A program made the position numbers and the translations under genes. Below, piece after piece: positions 1-6,246 of a stretch of 6,483 nt of DNA. The notes under the pieces are model-generated. The model saw only the letters and a program-made list of their open reading frames with translations. It did no database searches and was not told where the DNA came from. The DNA is taken from positions 1 through 6,483 of the forward strand of contig JAAFIT010000147.1 in NCBI GenBank assembly GCA_013298745.1. The letters are read 5' to 3'. Source of the DNA: Sphingomonadales bacterium (GTDB taxonomy: Bacteria > Pseudomonadota > Alphaproteobacteria > Sphingomonadales > Sphingomonadaceae). Every line of letters begins with the position of its first letter. Positions within the stretch are counted from its first letter, which is position 1.

Positions 1-58
1 CCGCAAGAACTCGACGCTCTCTGCCAACGAAACTGCTGACAAGAAGGCCGCCAACTAA
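1..58 (+). CDS. rplM: 50S ribosomal protein L13, C-terminal end (partial)
   Basis: Reading from base 2, 18 codons end in TAA at 56-58 and give a lysine- and asparagine-rich tail that begins [11 protein letters not shown]13 proteins of alphaproteobacteria end with an RKN-containing segment, and rplM directly precedes rpsI in most bacteria. The tail plus the neighbour therefore identify the gene, although the conserved L13 body lies outside the window. L13 is an early-assembly protein of the large ribosomal subunit. The stop codon shares one base with the rpsI start (TAATG), so the two are expected to be translationally coupled. The residues after RKN make a somewhat long polar tail that is unlikely to affect the fold. 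Confidence 0.85.
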   Translation, partial: RKNSTLSANETADKKAAN

Positions 59-594
59 TGTCCGATACGCGTCAGTCGCTGTCCGATCTCGGCGGCATGC
101 AGGATGGCTCCTACAACCAGGGTGCCCCTTATGAGTCCAAGGAACGCCCGGTGCACACCGGTGGCGGTGGCCCGCCAGCGCCGCTGCGCCCGCAGGAAAT
201 CGACGCCCAGGGTCGTGCCTATGCGACCGGCAAGCGCAAGAACGCCATCGCGCGCGTCTGGCTGAAGCCCGGCACTGGCAAGATCATCGTCAACGGTCGT
301 GACCAGACGGTGTATTTCGCCCGTCCGACCCTGCGTCTGGTCATCAACCAGCCGTTCGACGTCACCGATCGCCGTGACCAGTTCGACGTGATGTGCACCG
401 TTGTCGGTGGTGGCCTTTCGGGCCAGGCCGGCGCCGTGAAGCACGGCATCTCGATCGCGCTCAGCCGTTATGAACCGGGTCTGCGCCTTTCGGTGAAGCA
501 GGCCGGGTTCCTGACCCGCGATCCGCGCGTTGTCGAACGCAAGAAGTACGGCAAGGCCAAGGCTCGCAAGAGCTTCCAGTTCTCGAAGCGTTAA
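58..594 (+). CDS. rpsI: 30S ribosomal protein S9
   Basis: This is the small-subunit protein S9, whose C-terminal tail reaches the P-site tRNA. The 178-residue product has its conserved core from about residue 52 to the end. Visible landmarks are the [20 protein letters not shown] segment (56-75), [13 protein letters not shown] (78-90), the glycine-rich [17 protein letters not shown] stretch (115-131) and the basic tail ending SFQFSKR. The first 50 or so residues are an extra, polar, Gly/Pro-rich segment absent from the roughly 130-residue E. coli protein; similar extensions are known in sphingomonads. The ATG overlaps the rplM stop by one base, and a purine-rich AAGAAGG (41-47) lies 10 bases upstream, supporting this start. 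A downstream start is possible but would lose the overlap. The gene closes the rplM-rpsI operon and is followed by two hairpins. Confidence 0.97.
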   Translation: MSDTRQSLSDLGGMQDGSYNQGAPYESKERPVHTGGGGPPAPLRPQEIDAQGRAYATGKRKNAIARVWLKPGTGKIIVNGRDQTVYFARPTLRLVINQPFDVTDRRDQFDVMCTVVGGGLSGQAGAVKHGISIALSRYEPGLRLSVKQAGFLTRDPRVVERKKYGKAKARKSFQFSKR

Positions 595-605
595 GGTCGA
601 ACGCG

Positions 606-633
606 GCCGCGCCGAAGTCTTCTTCGGCGCGGC
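606..633 (+). other. GC-rich hairpin after rpsI, no T tract
   Basis: A perfect 12-bp stem (606-617 pairing with 622-633) closes a 4-base loop TCTT, starting 12 bases after the rpsI stop. No run of T follows, so it is not a classical intrinsic terminator by itself. It could protect the 3' end of the rplM-rpsI mRNA or slow polymerase before the true terminator 17 bases later. Confidence 0.7.
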
Positions 634-650
634 TGCTTCGCAGATGTCCG

Positions 651-681
651 ATGGCGTGGGTTGTTCCCACGCCATTTTTTT
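651..681 (+). terminator. Intrinsic terminator of the rplM-rpsI operon
   Basis: A perfect 10-bp stem (651-660 pairing with 666-675, ATGGCGTGGG with its complement) has the 5-base loop TTGTT and runs straight into seven T residues at 675-681. This is the standard form of a rho-independent terminator and is placed correctly to end ribosomal operon transcription. It separates the operon from the next gene. Confidence 0.9.
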
Positions 682-705
682 GGGCGAGCACCGCTGGCTT
701 TCGTG

Positions 706-721
706 ACAATTTGGACATTGT
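706..721. promoter_or_regulatory. Short inverted repeat, possible operator
   Basis: ACAAT (706-710) and ATTGT (717-721) form a perfect inverted repeat around the six bases TTGGAC. The central TTGGAC resembles a -35 box, and a weak -10-like TAACTT sits at 736-741, a spacing of 19 that is long for sigma-70. The site lies about 105 bases upstream of the PEPxxWA gene and just after the ribosomal terminator, where its promoter is expected. Arms of five bases can occur by chance, so both operator and promoter are tentative. Confidence 0.2.
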
Positions 722-824
722 GCTTGCGATTGCCCTAACTTTCTGCTTTCCACTGCCGCCGCCAGGGGCAAGTCAGCGCCATTGCAACAGCCCCATGACT
801 CCATAACCAACACGGGGATTCACA

Positions 825-1643
825 ATGTTCGCAGTTTCTGCCCGCCACATCGCGGTTTCCATCCTTGGCGCTTCGCTGGTCGCTACGGCGGTGCCGGCGT
901 CCGCCGCCGCCGTGCTTCGCACCACCCAGACCAACGACGCAGCCTTTGAAGGCCCGGGCGGATGGTTGCAGACGACCTTTGGCCTGCCGTTGGTGAGCGG
1001 AACAGCGCTGCCGCCGATCGAGCGCGCCGTTGGCCAGGTCAAGACCGGCGTCAACCGTCGTCGCGGTCTGCACGTGCCGACGAACGTCACCGGTCTGCCC
1101 GCACCGGATGGCACCGGCGTCACCCAGGCATTGACCAATGTCGGTGCGATCGGATCGAGCGATACCGCCTTTGAAAAGCTGACCCCCGTCGCCTTTACCT
1201 TTGCGCGCGTCGGCAACACGATCAGCTACACCGTCGGAAACGATCCGACGTGGAGCCAGACCAAGGGCTATTTCGCCGATATCAACAGCTTTGAACTGCG
1301 CATTCGCGGCGGCAATGTCGGCTCGGTCGGGCCGCTGCACAGCATCACCGGTTTGACCTTCGAGGACGATATTACCACCGGCCAGCTGCTCGGCGATTTC
1401 AGCGCCGGCGATGGCGCAGTGCTGATCAAGCTGTGGAGCAATGTGCAGGGCGACTTCAGTCTGACCGGCAATTATGTGTTTGACTGGGCGGGGACCAACG
1501 CGCCCGGTGGTTCGCAGCTGGCGTCGCAGCTGAAATTGCTGTCGCTGCCAGCGATTCCGGAGCCAGCGACCTGGGCGATGCTGATCGCCGGATTCGGCTT
1601 GACCGGTGCCGCCATGCGGCGTCGCAGCGCCGCGATCGCCTAA
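825..1643 (+). CDS. Secreted PEPxxWA-CTERM sorting domain protein
   Basis: The 272-residue product has an N-terminal signal peptide (hydrophobic stretch about 9-24, likely cleavage after the ASA motif near 26-28). At the C-terminus is PEPATWAM (245-252), a hydrophobic helix (LIAGFGLTGAA) and the basic cluster RRR. This tripartite tail is the PEP-CTERM signal, variant PEPxxWA, which exosortase systems recognise to process and deliver envelope or matrix proteins. The region between, about 29-244, has no cysteine, is rich in Gly, Thr, Asn and Val, and looks like a beta-rich extracellular domain. Segments such as FTFARVGNTISYTVGN (about 125-140) recall the choice-of-anchor domains that often carry such tails, but I cannot assign a family. 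GGGGA at 814-818, six bases before the ATG, supports the start. No exosortase or polysaccharide gene is in the window. The gene stands alone after the ribosomal terminator. Confidence 0.9.
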   Translation: MFAVSARHIAVSILGASLVATAVPASAAAVLRTTQTNDAAFEGPGGWLQTTFGLPLVSGTALPPIERAVGQVKTGVNRRRGLHVPTNVTGLPAPDGTGVTQALTNVGAIGSSDTAFEKLTPVAFTFARVGNTISYTVGNDPTWSQTKGYFADINSFELRIRGGNVGSVGPLHSITGLTFEDDITTGQLLGDFSAGDGAVLIKLWSNVQGDFSLTGNYVFDWAGTNAPGGSQLASQLKLLSLPAIPEPATWAMLIAGFGLTGAAMRRRSAAIA

Positions 1644-1667
1644 CCGCTTTACCACCATATAAATATC

Positions 1668-1701
1668 CTTGCCGACGCCGCGCTTTCGCTGCGTCGGCAA
1701 G
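1668..1701 (+). other. Strong hairpin between the PEPxxWA gene and the reductase gene
   Basis: A perfect 11-bp stem (1668-1678 pairing with 1691-1701) can extend by three inner pairs after one mismatch, leaving a CTTT loop. It begins 25 bases after the PEPxxWA stop and ends 17 bases before the reductase ATG. No T run follows, so it may be a weak or factor-assisted terminator for the upstream gene. Alternatively it is a 5' leader structure of the downstream mRNA: an AT-rich TATAAATAT (1658-1666) just upstream resembles a -10 box, although I see no good -35 box. Confidence 0.6.
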
Positions 1702-1708
1702 CCGGGCA

Positions 1709-1720
1709 TAAGCAGGTCAT
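1709..1720 (+). promoter_or_regulatory. SD-like sequence running into the reductase ATG
   Basis: TAAGCAGGTCAT matches the extended anti-SD complement TAAGGAGGTGAT at 10 of 12 positions, and its last two bases are the first two of the ATG at 1719. The GCAGG core ends only two bases before the start, well short of the usual five to nine. No alternative ATG exists nearby that keeps the signal peptide. Initiation may be weak, or the match may be coincidental. Confidence 0.4.
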
Positions 1721-3785
1721 GATTCGCCTGTTTCTTGCCTTTCTTGCCCTGCTGACAGCGCCGCTGGCGGCACAAAACGTGTCGGAACAGCCCAACACGC
1801 GCCTCGAGATTGTCGCTGAAAGCAGCACGCCGGCCCCCGGCGCGCCGCTCGCCATCGGCCTTGTGCTGACACCCAAGCCCGGCTGGCACACCTATTGGTC
1901 GAACCCGGGCGATGCCGGTGCCGAAACGCGTGTCACCTGGACGCTGCCGCCGGGGACGGCAACGCCGCCGCCATTGGCTTATCCATTGCCGGAGACGCTG
2001 ATCGTCTCGGGGTTGATGAACTACGTCTACCCCAAGGCGAACATGCTCGTCACCAGCGTGACACCGCCGGCCGACCTGAAGAAGGGCGCGGCGTTCGAGG
2101 TGACAGCGCAGGTCGATTGGCTGGTATGCAGCTTTGAACAATGCGTCCCCGAAAGCGCCCAAGTGACGTTGCCGTTGACGATCGGCACCGGCGCCAGCGA
2201 CCCGGAAAACGGCTTCCGCATCGCCGCCGGCAAGGCCGCGCTGCCCAAGCCTGTCGATTGGCCGGTGCGTTTTGCCACCGACAAGGGCCGTTTTGTGCTG
2301 GCGGTGCCGTTCGGCAGCACCGACAAGGTCAAAAGCGCCTATTTCTTCCCGGACAAGGATGGCGTCATCGATTTCGCCGCGCCGCAGACGGTGACAATCG
2401 CCGGCGACATTTTACGGATCGAAACCGCCGCGGCCACCCCGGCTCCCACCGGCCCGATCACCGGCGTGCTGCGCGTCGAACAATCGGACGTCGACCATCC
2501 ATTGGGCTTTGCTCTTACCGCGACACCAGGCAGCGTGCCCGCAACCGGGCTGCCGGTCGGCAAGAAGCCCAACCCCATCGAAGCGGCACCATCCTTGCTG
2601 CCGATCCTGCTCGCCGCGATTGCCGGCGGCATCATCCTCAACATCATGCCGTGCGTGTTCCCGATCCTCAGCCTGAAGGCGCTCAGCCTTGCCAAGGGCA
2701 ATATCGAGCCTGCCGCCGCGCGCCGCGATGCGCTGGCCTATGCCGCCGGGGTCATCCTGGTTTGCACAGCACTCGGCGGGCTGGTGCTGTTGCTGCGCGC
2801 CGCAGGCAGCCAGGTCGGCTGGGCCTTCCAGTTGCAGGATCCGCGGGTGATCACCGGGTTGTTGCTGCTGGTCACCGCCATTGCGCTCAATCTCGCAGGC
2901 GTCTTTGAAATTAATGTCTCCACCGGCAATCTGGGCGATGACACCATTCGCAAGGGTGGCGCACTTGGCAGCTTTGCCACCGGCGCTTTAGCGGCATTCG
3001 TCGCCACGCCATGCACCGGGCCGTTCATGGCCGGGGCGCTCGGCGCCGCGCTGGTGCTGCCGACCGCTGCGGCACTGGCGGTTTTCGCCGGGCTGGGCTT
3101 TGGGCTGGCGCTGCCGTTCCTCGCCGTCGGTTTCATTCCAGCGCTGCGCAACCGCCTGCCCAAGCCAGGGCCCTGGATGAACCGGTTACGCGCAATCCTG
3201 TCGGTGCCGATGTTCCTCACCGCGCTGGCACTCGCCTGGGTGTTGGGGCGGCAAGCGGGCGTCGAAGGCATGACGGCGGGCCTTGTCGGCGCTGTCCTGC
3301 TCGGGCTTTTGCTCTGGTGGCTTGGCAGTCGCCAGCATGGTGGCGGTACCGGTTGGGTGCCGGCAAGCGCAGCGCTGGCGGTATCGGTGGCCGCGATCAT
3401 GCTGCTGCCGGTGTCCGCTCCGGCCGAAGCAACCGCGACCTCGGCGCCGGCCGGGCTGGCGGCACAACCCTATTCGCCCGAAAAGCTCGCGTCGCTGACC
3501 GCGGCAGGCAAGCCGGTGTTTCTTTACATGACTGCCGATTGGTGCCTGACCTGCAAGGTCAATGAAAAGGGTGCCATGGCCGACGCGGCGGTGGCCGCCG
3601 CCTTCAAGGCCAAGGGCATTACCGTCATGGAAGGCGATTGGACGCGCGGCGATGCGGCGATTTCGAAATGGCTGGCCGAACGCGGCCGTGCCGGGGTGCC
3701 GGTCTATGTCTATTATGCTGCCGATGGCTCAACCCGTGAGCTGCCGCAGATCCTCACCGTCGATGCGCTGACGGGGCTGAGCTGA
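1719..3785 (+). CDS. DsbD/ScsB-type membrane thiol:disulfide reductase
   Basis: This inner-membrane protein should pass electrons from cytoplasmic thioredoxin to periplasmic disulfide proteins. The 688 residues read as signal peptide (1-19), a large periplasmic N-terminal domain with a cysteine pair in VCSFEQC (C137, C142), about eight membrane helices between roughly 292 and 568, and a C-terminal thioredoxin domain (about 584-688). The membrane relay cysteines are C312 in NIMPCVFP and C432 in ATPCTGPF; the thioredoxin site is WCLTCK (C609, C612). All six cysteines of the DsbD cascade are therefore present. The N-terminal domain, about 270 residues, is longer than that of E. coli DsbD (565 residues total) and fits the ScsB-like branch described in alphaproteobacteria. 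That branch is known to supply periplasmic peroxide- or copper-stress partners; the client here is unknown. The start is set by the signal peptide. An SD-like match abuts the ATG with unusually short spacing. The stop is directly followed by the next gene. Confidence 0.93.
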   Translation: MIRLFLAFLALLTAPLAAQNVSEQPNTRLEIVAESSTPAPGAPLAIGLVLTPKPGWHTYWSNPGDAGAETRVTWTLPPGTATPPPLAYPLPETLIVSGLMNYVYPKANMLVTSVTPPADLKKGAAFEVTAQVDWLVCSFEQCVPESAQVTLPLTIGTGASDPENGFRIAAGKAALPKPVDWPVRFATDKGRFVLAVPFGSTDKVKSAYFFPDKDGVIDFAAPQTVTIAGDILRIETAAATPAPTGPITGVLRVEQSDVDHPLGFALTATPGSVPATGLPVGKKPNPIEAAPSLLPILLAAIAGGIILNIMPCVFPILSLKALSLAKGNIEPAAARRDALAYAAGVILVCTALGGLVLLLRAAGSQVGWAFQLQDPRVITGLLLLVTAIALNLAGVFEINVSTGNLGDDTIRKGGALGSFATGALAAFVATPCTGPFMAGALGAALVLPTAAALAVFAGLGFGLALPFLAVGFIPALRNRLPKPGPWMNRLRAILSVPMFLTALALAWVLGRQAGVEGMTAGLVGAVLLGLLLWWLGSRQHGGGTGWVPASAALAVSVAAIMLLPVSAPAEATATSAPAGLAAQPYSPEKLASLTAAGKPVFLYMTADWCLTCKVNEKGAMADAAVAAAFKAKGITVMEGDWTRGDAAISKWLAERGRAGVPVYVYYAADGSTRELPQILTVDALTGLS

Positions 3786-4880
3786 GTGACCAGCCAGCTG
3801 TTCACGCCGACGCGCATCGGCAGTCTCACCCTTGCCAACCGCATCGTCATCGCGCCGATGTGCCAATATTCGGCCAATGATGGCGCGCTGACCGATTGGC
3901 ATCTGATCCATCTCGGATCGCTGTCGCATTCCGCCGCTGGCTTGCTGATCATCGAAGCCTCGGCGGTGTCGCCCGAAGGCCGCATCACCTATGGCGATGC
4001 CGGGCTGTGGGATGATCGCACCGAAGCAGCGATGGCGCGCGTTCTGGCGGGCGTTCGCGCCCATTCGGCGATGCCGATTGGCATCCAGATTGCCCATGCC
4101 GGGCGCAAGGCCTCATGCGAACTGCCCTGGCGGGGCGGCGCGCAATTGCCGCCGGATGATGCCAATGGCTGGCAGACGGTTGCGCCTTCGGCTTTGCCGT
4201 TCAATGCAGGCGATGTGCCGCCTGCCGCGCTCGACGATGCCGGCATGGCCAAAGTTCGCGATGATTTTGTCGCCTGTGCGCTGCGCGCCGCGCGGTTGGG
4301 CTTTGCTCTGATCGAGATCCACGCGGCGCATGGCTATCTGCTCCACGAATTCCTGTCGCCGCTCAGCAACCAGCGCAGCGATGCATATGGCGGCAGCCTC
4401 GCCAACCGGATGCGTTTTCCGCTCGAAGTCTTCGAAGCAGTGCGCGCCGCGGTGCCGACACTGCCGCTGACGGTCCGGATTTCCGCGAGTGACTGGGTCG
4501 ACGGTGGCTGGGATATCGATGGCAGCATCGCCTTTGCCCGCGAACTCGAATCGCGTGGTTGCGATGCCATCCATGTCTCGAGCGGCGGCAATTCGCCGGC
4601 GCAGAAGATTGCGATCGGCCCGGGATATCAGCTGCATTTCGCCCGCGCCATCAAGGCCGCCGTCACCATGCCCGTCATCGGCGTCGGCATGATCACCACC
4701 CCCGAACAGGCCGAAGCGGTGATTGTCGATGGTGATGCCGATATGGTCGGGTTGGCGCGCGCCATGCTCTACAATCCGCGCTGGCCCTGGCACGCCGCCG
4801 CCACGCTGGGCGTTCAGGTGACACCGCCCAATCAATATCTGCGATCAGCGCCGGTCCACGGCCTGTTCAAGCCGGCGTGA
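3786..4880 (+). CDS. Old Yellow Enzyme family NADH:flavin oxidoreductase (YqjM/XenA-like)
   Basis: This 364-residue FMN enzyme belongs to the class that reduces activated C=C bonds of enals, enones and some nitro compounds with NAD(P)H; the natural substrate is unknown. It has no signal peptide, so it is cytoplasmic. The TIM-barrel landmarks of the YqjM-like (class III) group are present: C26 and Y28 in APMCQYS, Q101, H104 and K108 in QIAHAGRK, the substrate-binding pair H179 and H182 in HAAHGY with Y184, then SNQRSDAYGGS. C26 and Y28 coincide with the redox-tuning residues of YqjM. Near the end, QYLR (R353) resembles the QYER segment whose arginine in YqjM reaches the neighbouring subunit. 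Here 11 more residues follow. The start is a GTG directly after the reductase TGA, with GGGG (3773-3776) nine bases upstream; the next gene starts 23 bases after its stop. This spacing implies cotranscription and coupling. Confidence 0.93.
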   Translation: MTSQLFTPTRIGSLTLANRIVIAPMCQYSANDGALTDWHLIHLGSLSHSAAGLLIIEASAVSPEGRITYGDAGLWDDRTEAAMARVLAGVRAHSAMPIGIQIAHAGRKASCELPWRGGAQLPPDDANGWQTVAPSALPFNAGDVPPAALDDAGMAKVRDDFVACALRAARLGFALIEIHAAHGYLLHEFLSPLSNQRSDAYGGSLANRMRFPLEVFEAVRAAVPTLPLTVRISASDWVDGGWDIDGSIAFARELESRGCDAIHVSSGGNSPAQKIAIGPGYQLHFARAIKAAVTMPVIGVGMITTPEQAEAVIVDGDADMVGLARAMLYNPRWPWHAAATLGVQVTPPNQYLRSAPVHGLFKPA

Positions 4881-4890
4881 CACATCATTC

Positions 4891-4895
4891 AAGGA
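4891..4895 (+). promoter_or_regulatory. Ribosome binding site that sets the M28 peptidase start
   Basis: AAGGA lies eight bases before the GTG at 4904. It favours that start over the in-frame GTG at 4877, which overlaps the previous stop. Starting at 4904 also removes nine polar residues (MTHHSRTLP) from in front of the signal peptide. Confidence 0.75.
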
Positions 4896-4903
4896 CCCTG
4901 CCC

Positions 4904-6199
4904 GTGAAAGCTGCCTTTGCCGTCGCCCTGCTCGCCACTACGGCCGCCGCCCCGGCACCGGTATCGGAGGCCGAGCTCAAGAACACCATCGAGACACTGG
5001 TAAGCTTTGGCACCCGCCACACCCTGTCGGATACGACGTCGGACACCCGCGGAATCGGCGCGGCGCGGCGCTGGACCGAGGCAAAGTTTGCGGCGATTTC
5101 GAAGGATTGCGGCAATTGCCTCGTCATCGAAACGCCCGATGCGATGATGACCAGCGCGCGCGTGCCGGTGCCGGCCAAGATCGTCGATGTTCTCGCCATC
5201 CAGCCGGGCACCAGCGATCCGAACCGCGTCATCATCATTTCAGCGCATATCGATAGCCGCAATTCCGACCCGATGGACGCCAAGGGCGACGCGCCGGGCG
5301 CCAATGACGATGGCTCGGGCACCGCCGCAGTCATCGAGGCGGCGCGCGTGCTTTCGAAGCAGAAGTTCCCCGCTACCATCGTTTATGCAGTGCTTTCGGG
5401 CGAGGAACAGGGGCTGCTCGGCGGCAAGTTGCTGGCGCAAACCGCCAAGGCCAAGGGCTGGCGCGTCGAGGCGGTGCTCAACAATGATATCGTCGGCAAC
5501 AGCCACGGCATTGGTGGCGCCCGCGACGACAAGACGGTGCGGGTGTTCTCCGAAGGCACCAAGGCGACCGAAACCCCCGAACAGGCCAATCGCCGTCGTT
5601 ACAACGGCGGCGAGGTCGATAGTCCGGCGCGCAACCTGTCGCGCTATATCGCGGCGCTACCCGGTGCCGGCATCCGGGTGGAGGAGGTTTACCGCACCGA
5701 TCGCTTCGGCCGCGGCGGGGACCAGGTGCCGATGCTGGAGGCCGGCTTTCCCGCCGTGCGCATCACCGAGCGGCAGGAACATTATGATCGCCAGCACCAG
5801 AATATCCGCACCGAGAATGGCCGCCGCTATGGCGATCTGATCGACGGGGTGGACTTCCCCTATCTGGCGAAGGTCACCGGCCTCAACATCAAGGCGCTGG
5901 CGGCGCTGGCTTCGGCCCCCGGCGTCCCGACCGGTGTCGCCATCGAAGGCCAGGTGTCGCCCGACACGACGATCAAGTGGAAGCCGGTGCCGGGTGCAAC
6001 GGGCTACCGTGTGTGGTGGCGGCCAACCACCTCGGCGGCGTGGACCCAGCATCGCGATGTCGGCGCCGATGCCACCTCGCTGGTGCTCAAGGGCATCGAT
6101 ATCGACAGCTGGTTCTTCGGCGTATCGGCGCTGGGGCCGAACGGCAGCGCCAGCCCGGTGGTGTTTCCAGGGCCGGCCGGGGCATTCATGGCCGATTAA
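4904..6199 (+). CDS. Exported zinc peptidase, family M28, with C-terminal Fn3-like domain
   Basis: This is a predicted periplasmic or secreted aminopeptidase-type metallopeptidase with two zinc ions. From the GTG at 4904 it has 431 residues. A short signal peptide (1 to about 17, KAAFAVALLATTAAA) precedes the catalytic domain, about 20-335. The M28 ligand pattern is visible: H115 in SAHID, D135 in ANDDGSG, E167-E168 in GEEQG (catalytic base and ligand), D195 in NNDIVG, and a late histidine, H298 in RQHQN or H293. A C-terminal segment (about 340-431), with WKPVPGATGYRVWWR and a final beta-rich stretch, looks like a fibronectin type III domain, often found on secreted hydrolases. The only two cysteines are C69 and C72 in CGNC, probably a disulfide. 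The gene can also be read from a GTG at 4877 that overlaps the preceding stop, but the RBS and signal peptide favour 4904. It sits 23 bases after the flavin reductase and 47 before an M16 peptidase. Substrate specificity cannot be read from the sequence. Confidence 0.92.
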   Translation: MKAAFAVALLATTAAAPAPVSEAELKNTIETLVSFGTRHTLSDTTSDTRGIGAARRWTEAKFAAISKDCGNCLVIETPDAMMTSARVPVPAKIVDVLAIQPGTSDPNRVIIISAHIDSRNSDPMDAKGDAPGANDDGSGTAAVIEAARVLSKQKFPATIVYAVLSGEEQGLLGGKLLAQTAKAKGWRVEAVLNNDIVGNSHGIGGARDDKTVRVFSEGTKATETPEQANRRRYNGGEVDSPARNLSRYIAALPGAGIRVEEVYRTDRFGRGGDQVPMLEAGFPAVRITERQEHYDRQHQNIRTENGRRYGDLIDGVDFPYLAKVTGLNIKALAALASAPGVPTGVAIEGQVSPDTTIKWKPVPGATGYRVWWRPTTSAAWTQHRDVGADATSLVLKGIDIDSWFFGVSALGPNGSASPVVFPGPAGAFMAD

Positions 6200-6246
6200 A
6201 ACCGAACGCGGTTAAACGTTCCGGCACATCCCAGACAGGATTTTCC

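Noticed and set aside
55..813. Minus-strand open frame of 252 codons opposite rpsI and the intergenic region
   Set aside because: It runs through a conserved ribosomal protein gene and both terminator hairpins, and no protein family is recognisable.
735..2162. Long minus-strand open frame of 475 codons opposite the PEPxxWA gene and the start of the reductase
   Set aside because: The composition is Arg/Gly/Gln-rich, typical of an antisense frame in GC-rich DNA. It covers two well-supported plus-strand genes, the terminal sorting signal and a hairpin, and shows no recognisable domain.
2141..2908. Plus-strand open frame of 255 codons inside the reductase gene
   Set aside because: It is an out-of-frame reading with an extreme Arg/His content. 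The overlapping frame carries signal, cysteine and membrane features of the DsbD family.
4113..4835. Minus-strand open frame of 240 codons opposite the flavin enzyme
   Set aside because: It is a shadow of the Old Yellow Enzyme gene, whose active-site motifs are all in the plus-strand frame.
6200..6213. Small stem (5 bp, loop AACG) just after the M28 stop
   Set aside because: It is too short, has no T tract, and lies 33 bases before the next gene's start, so it does not support a terminator.
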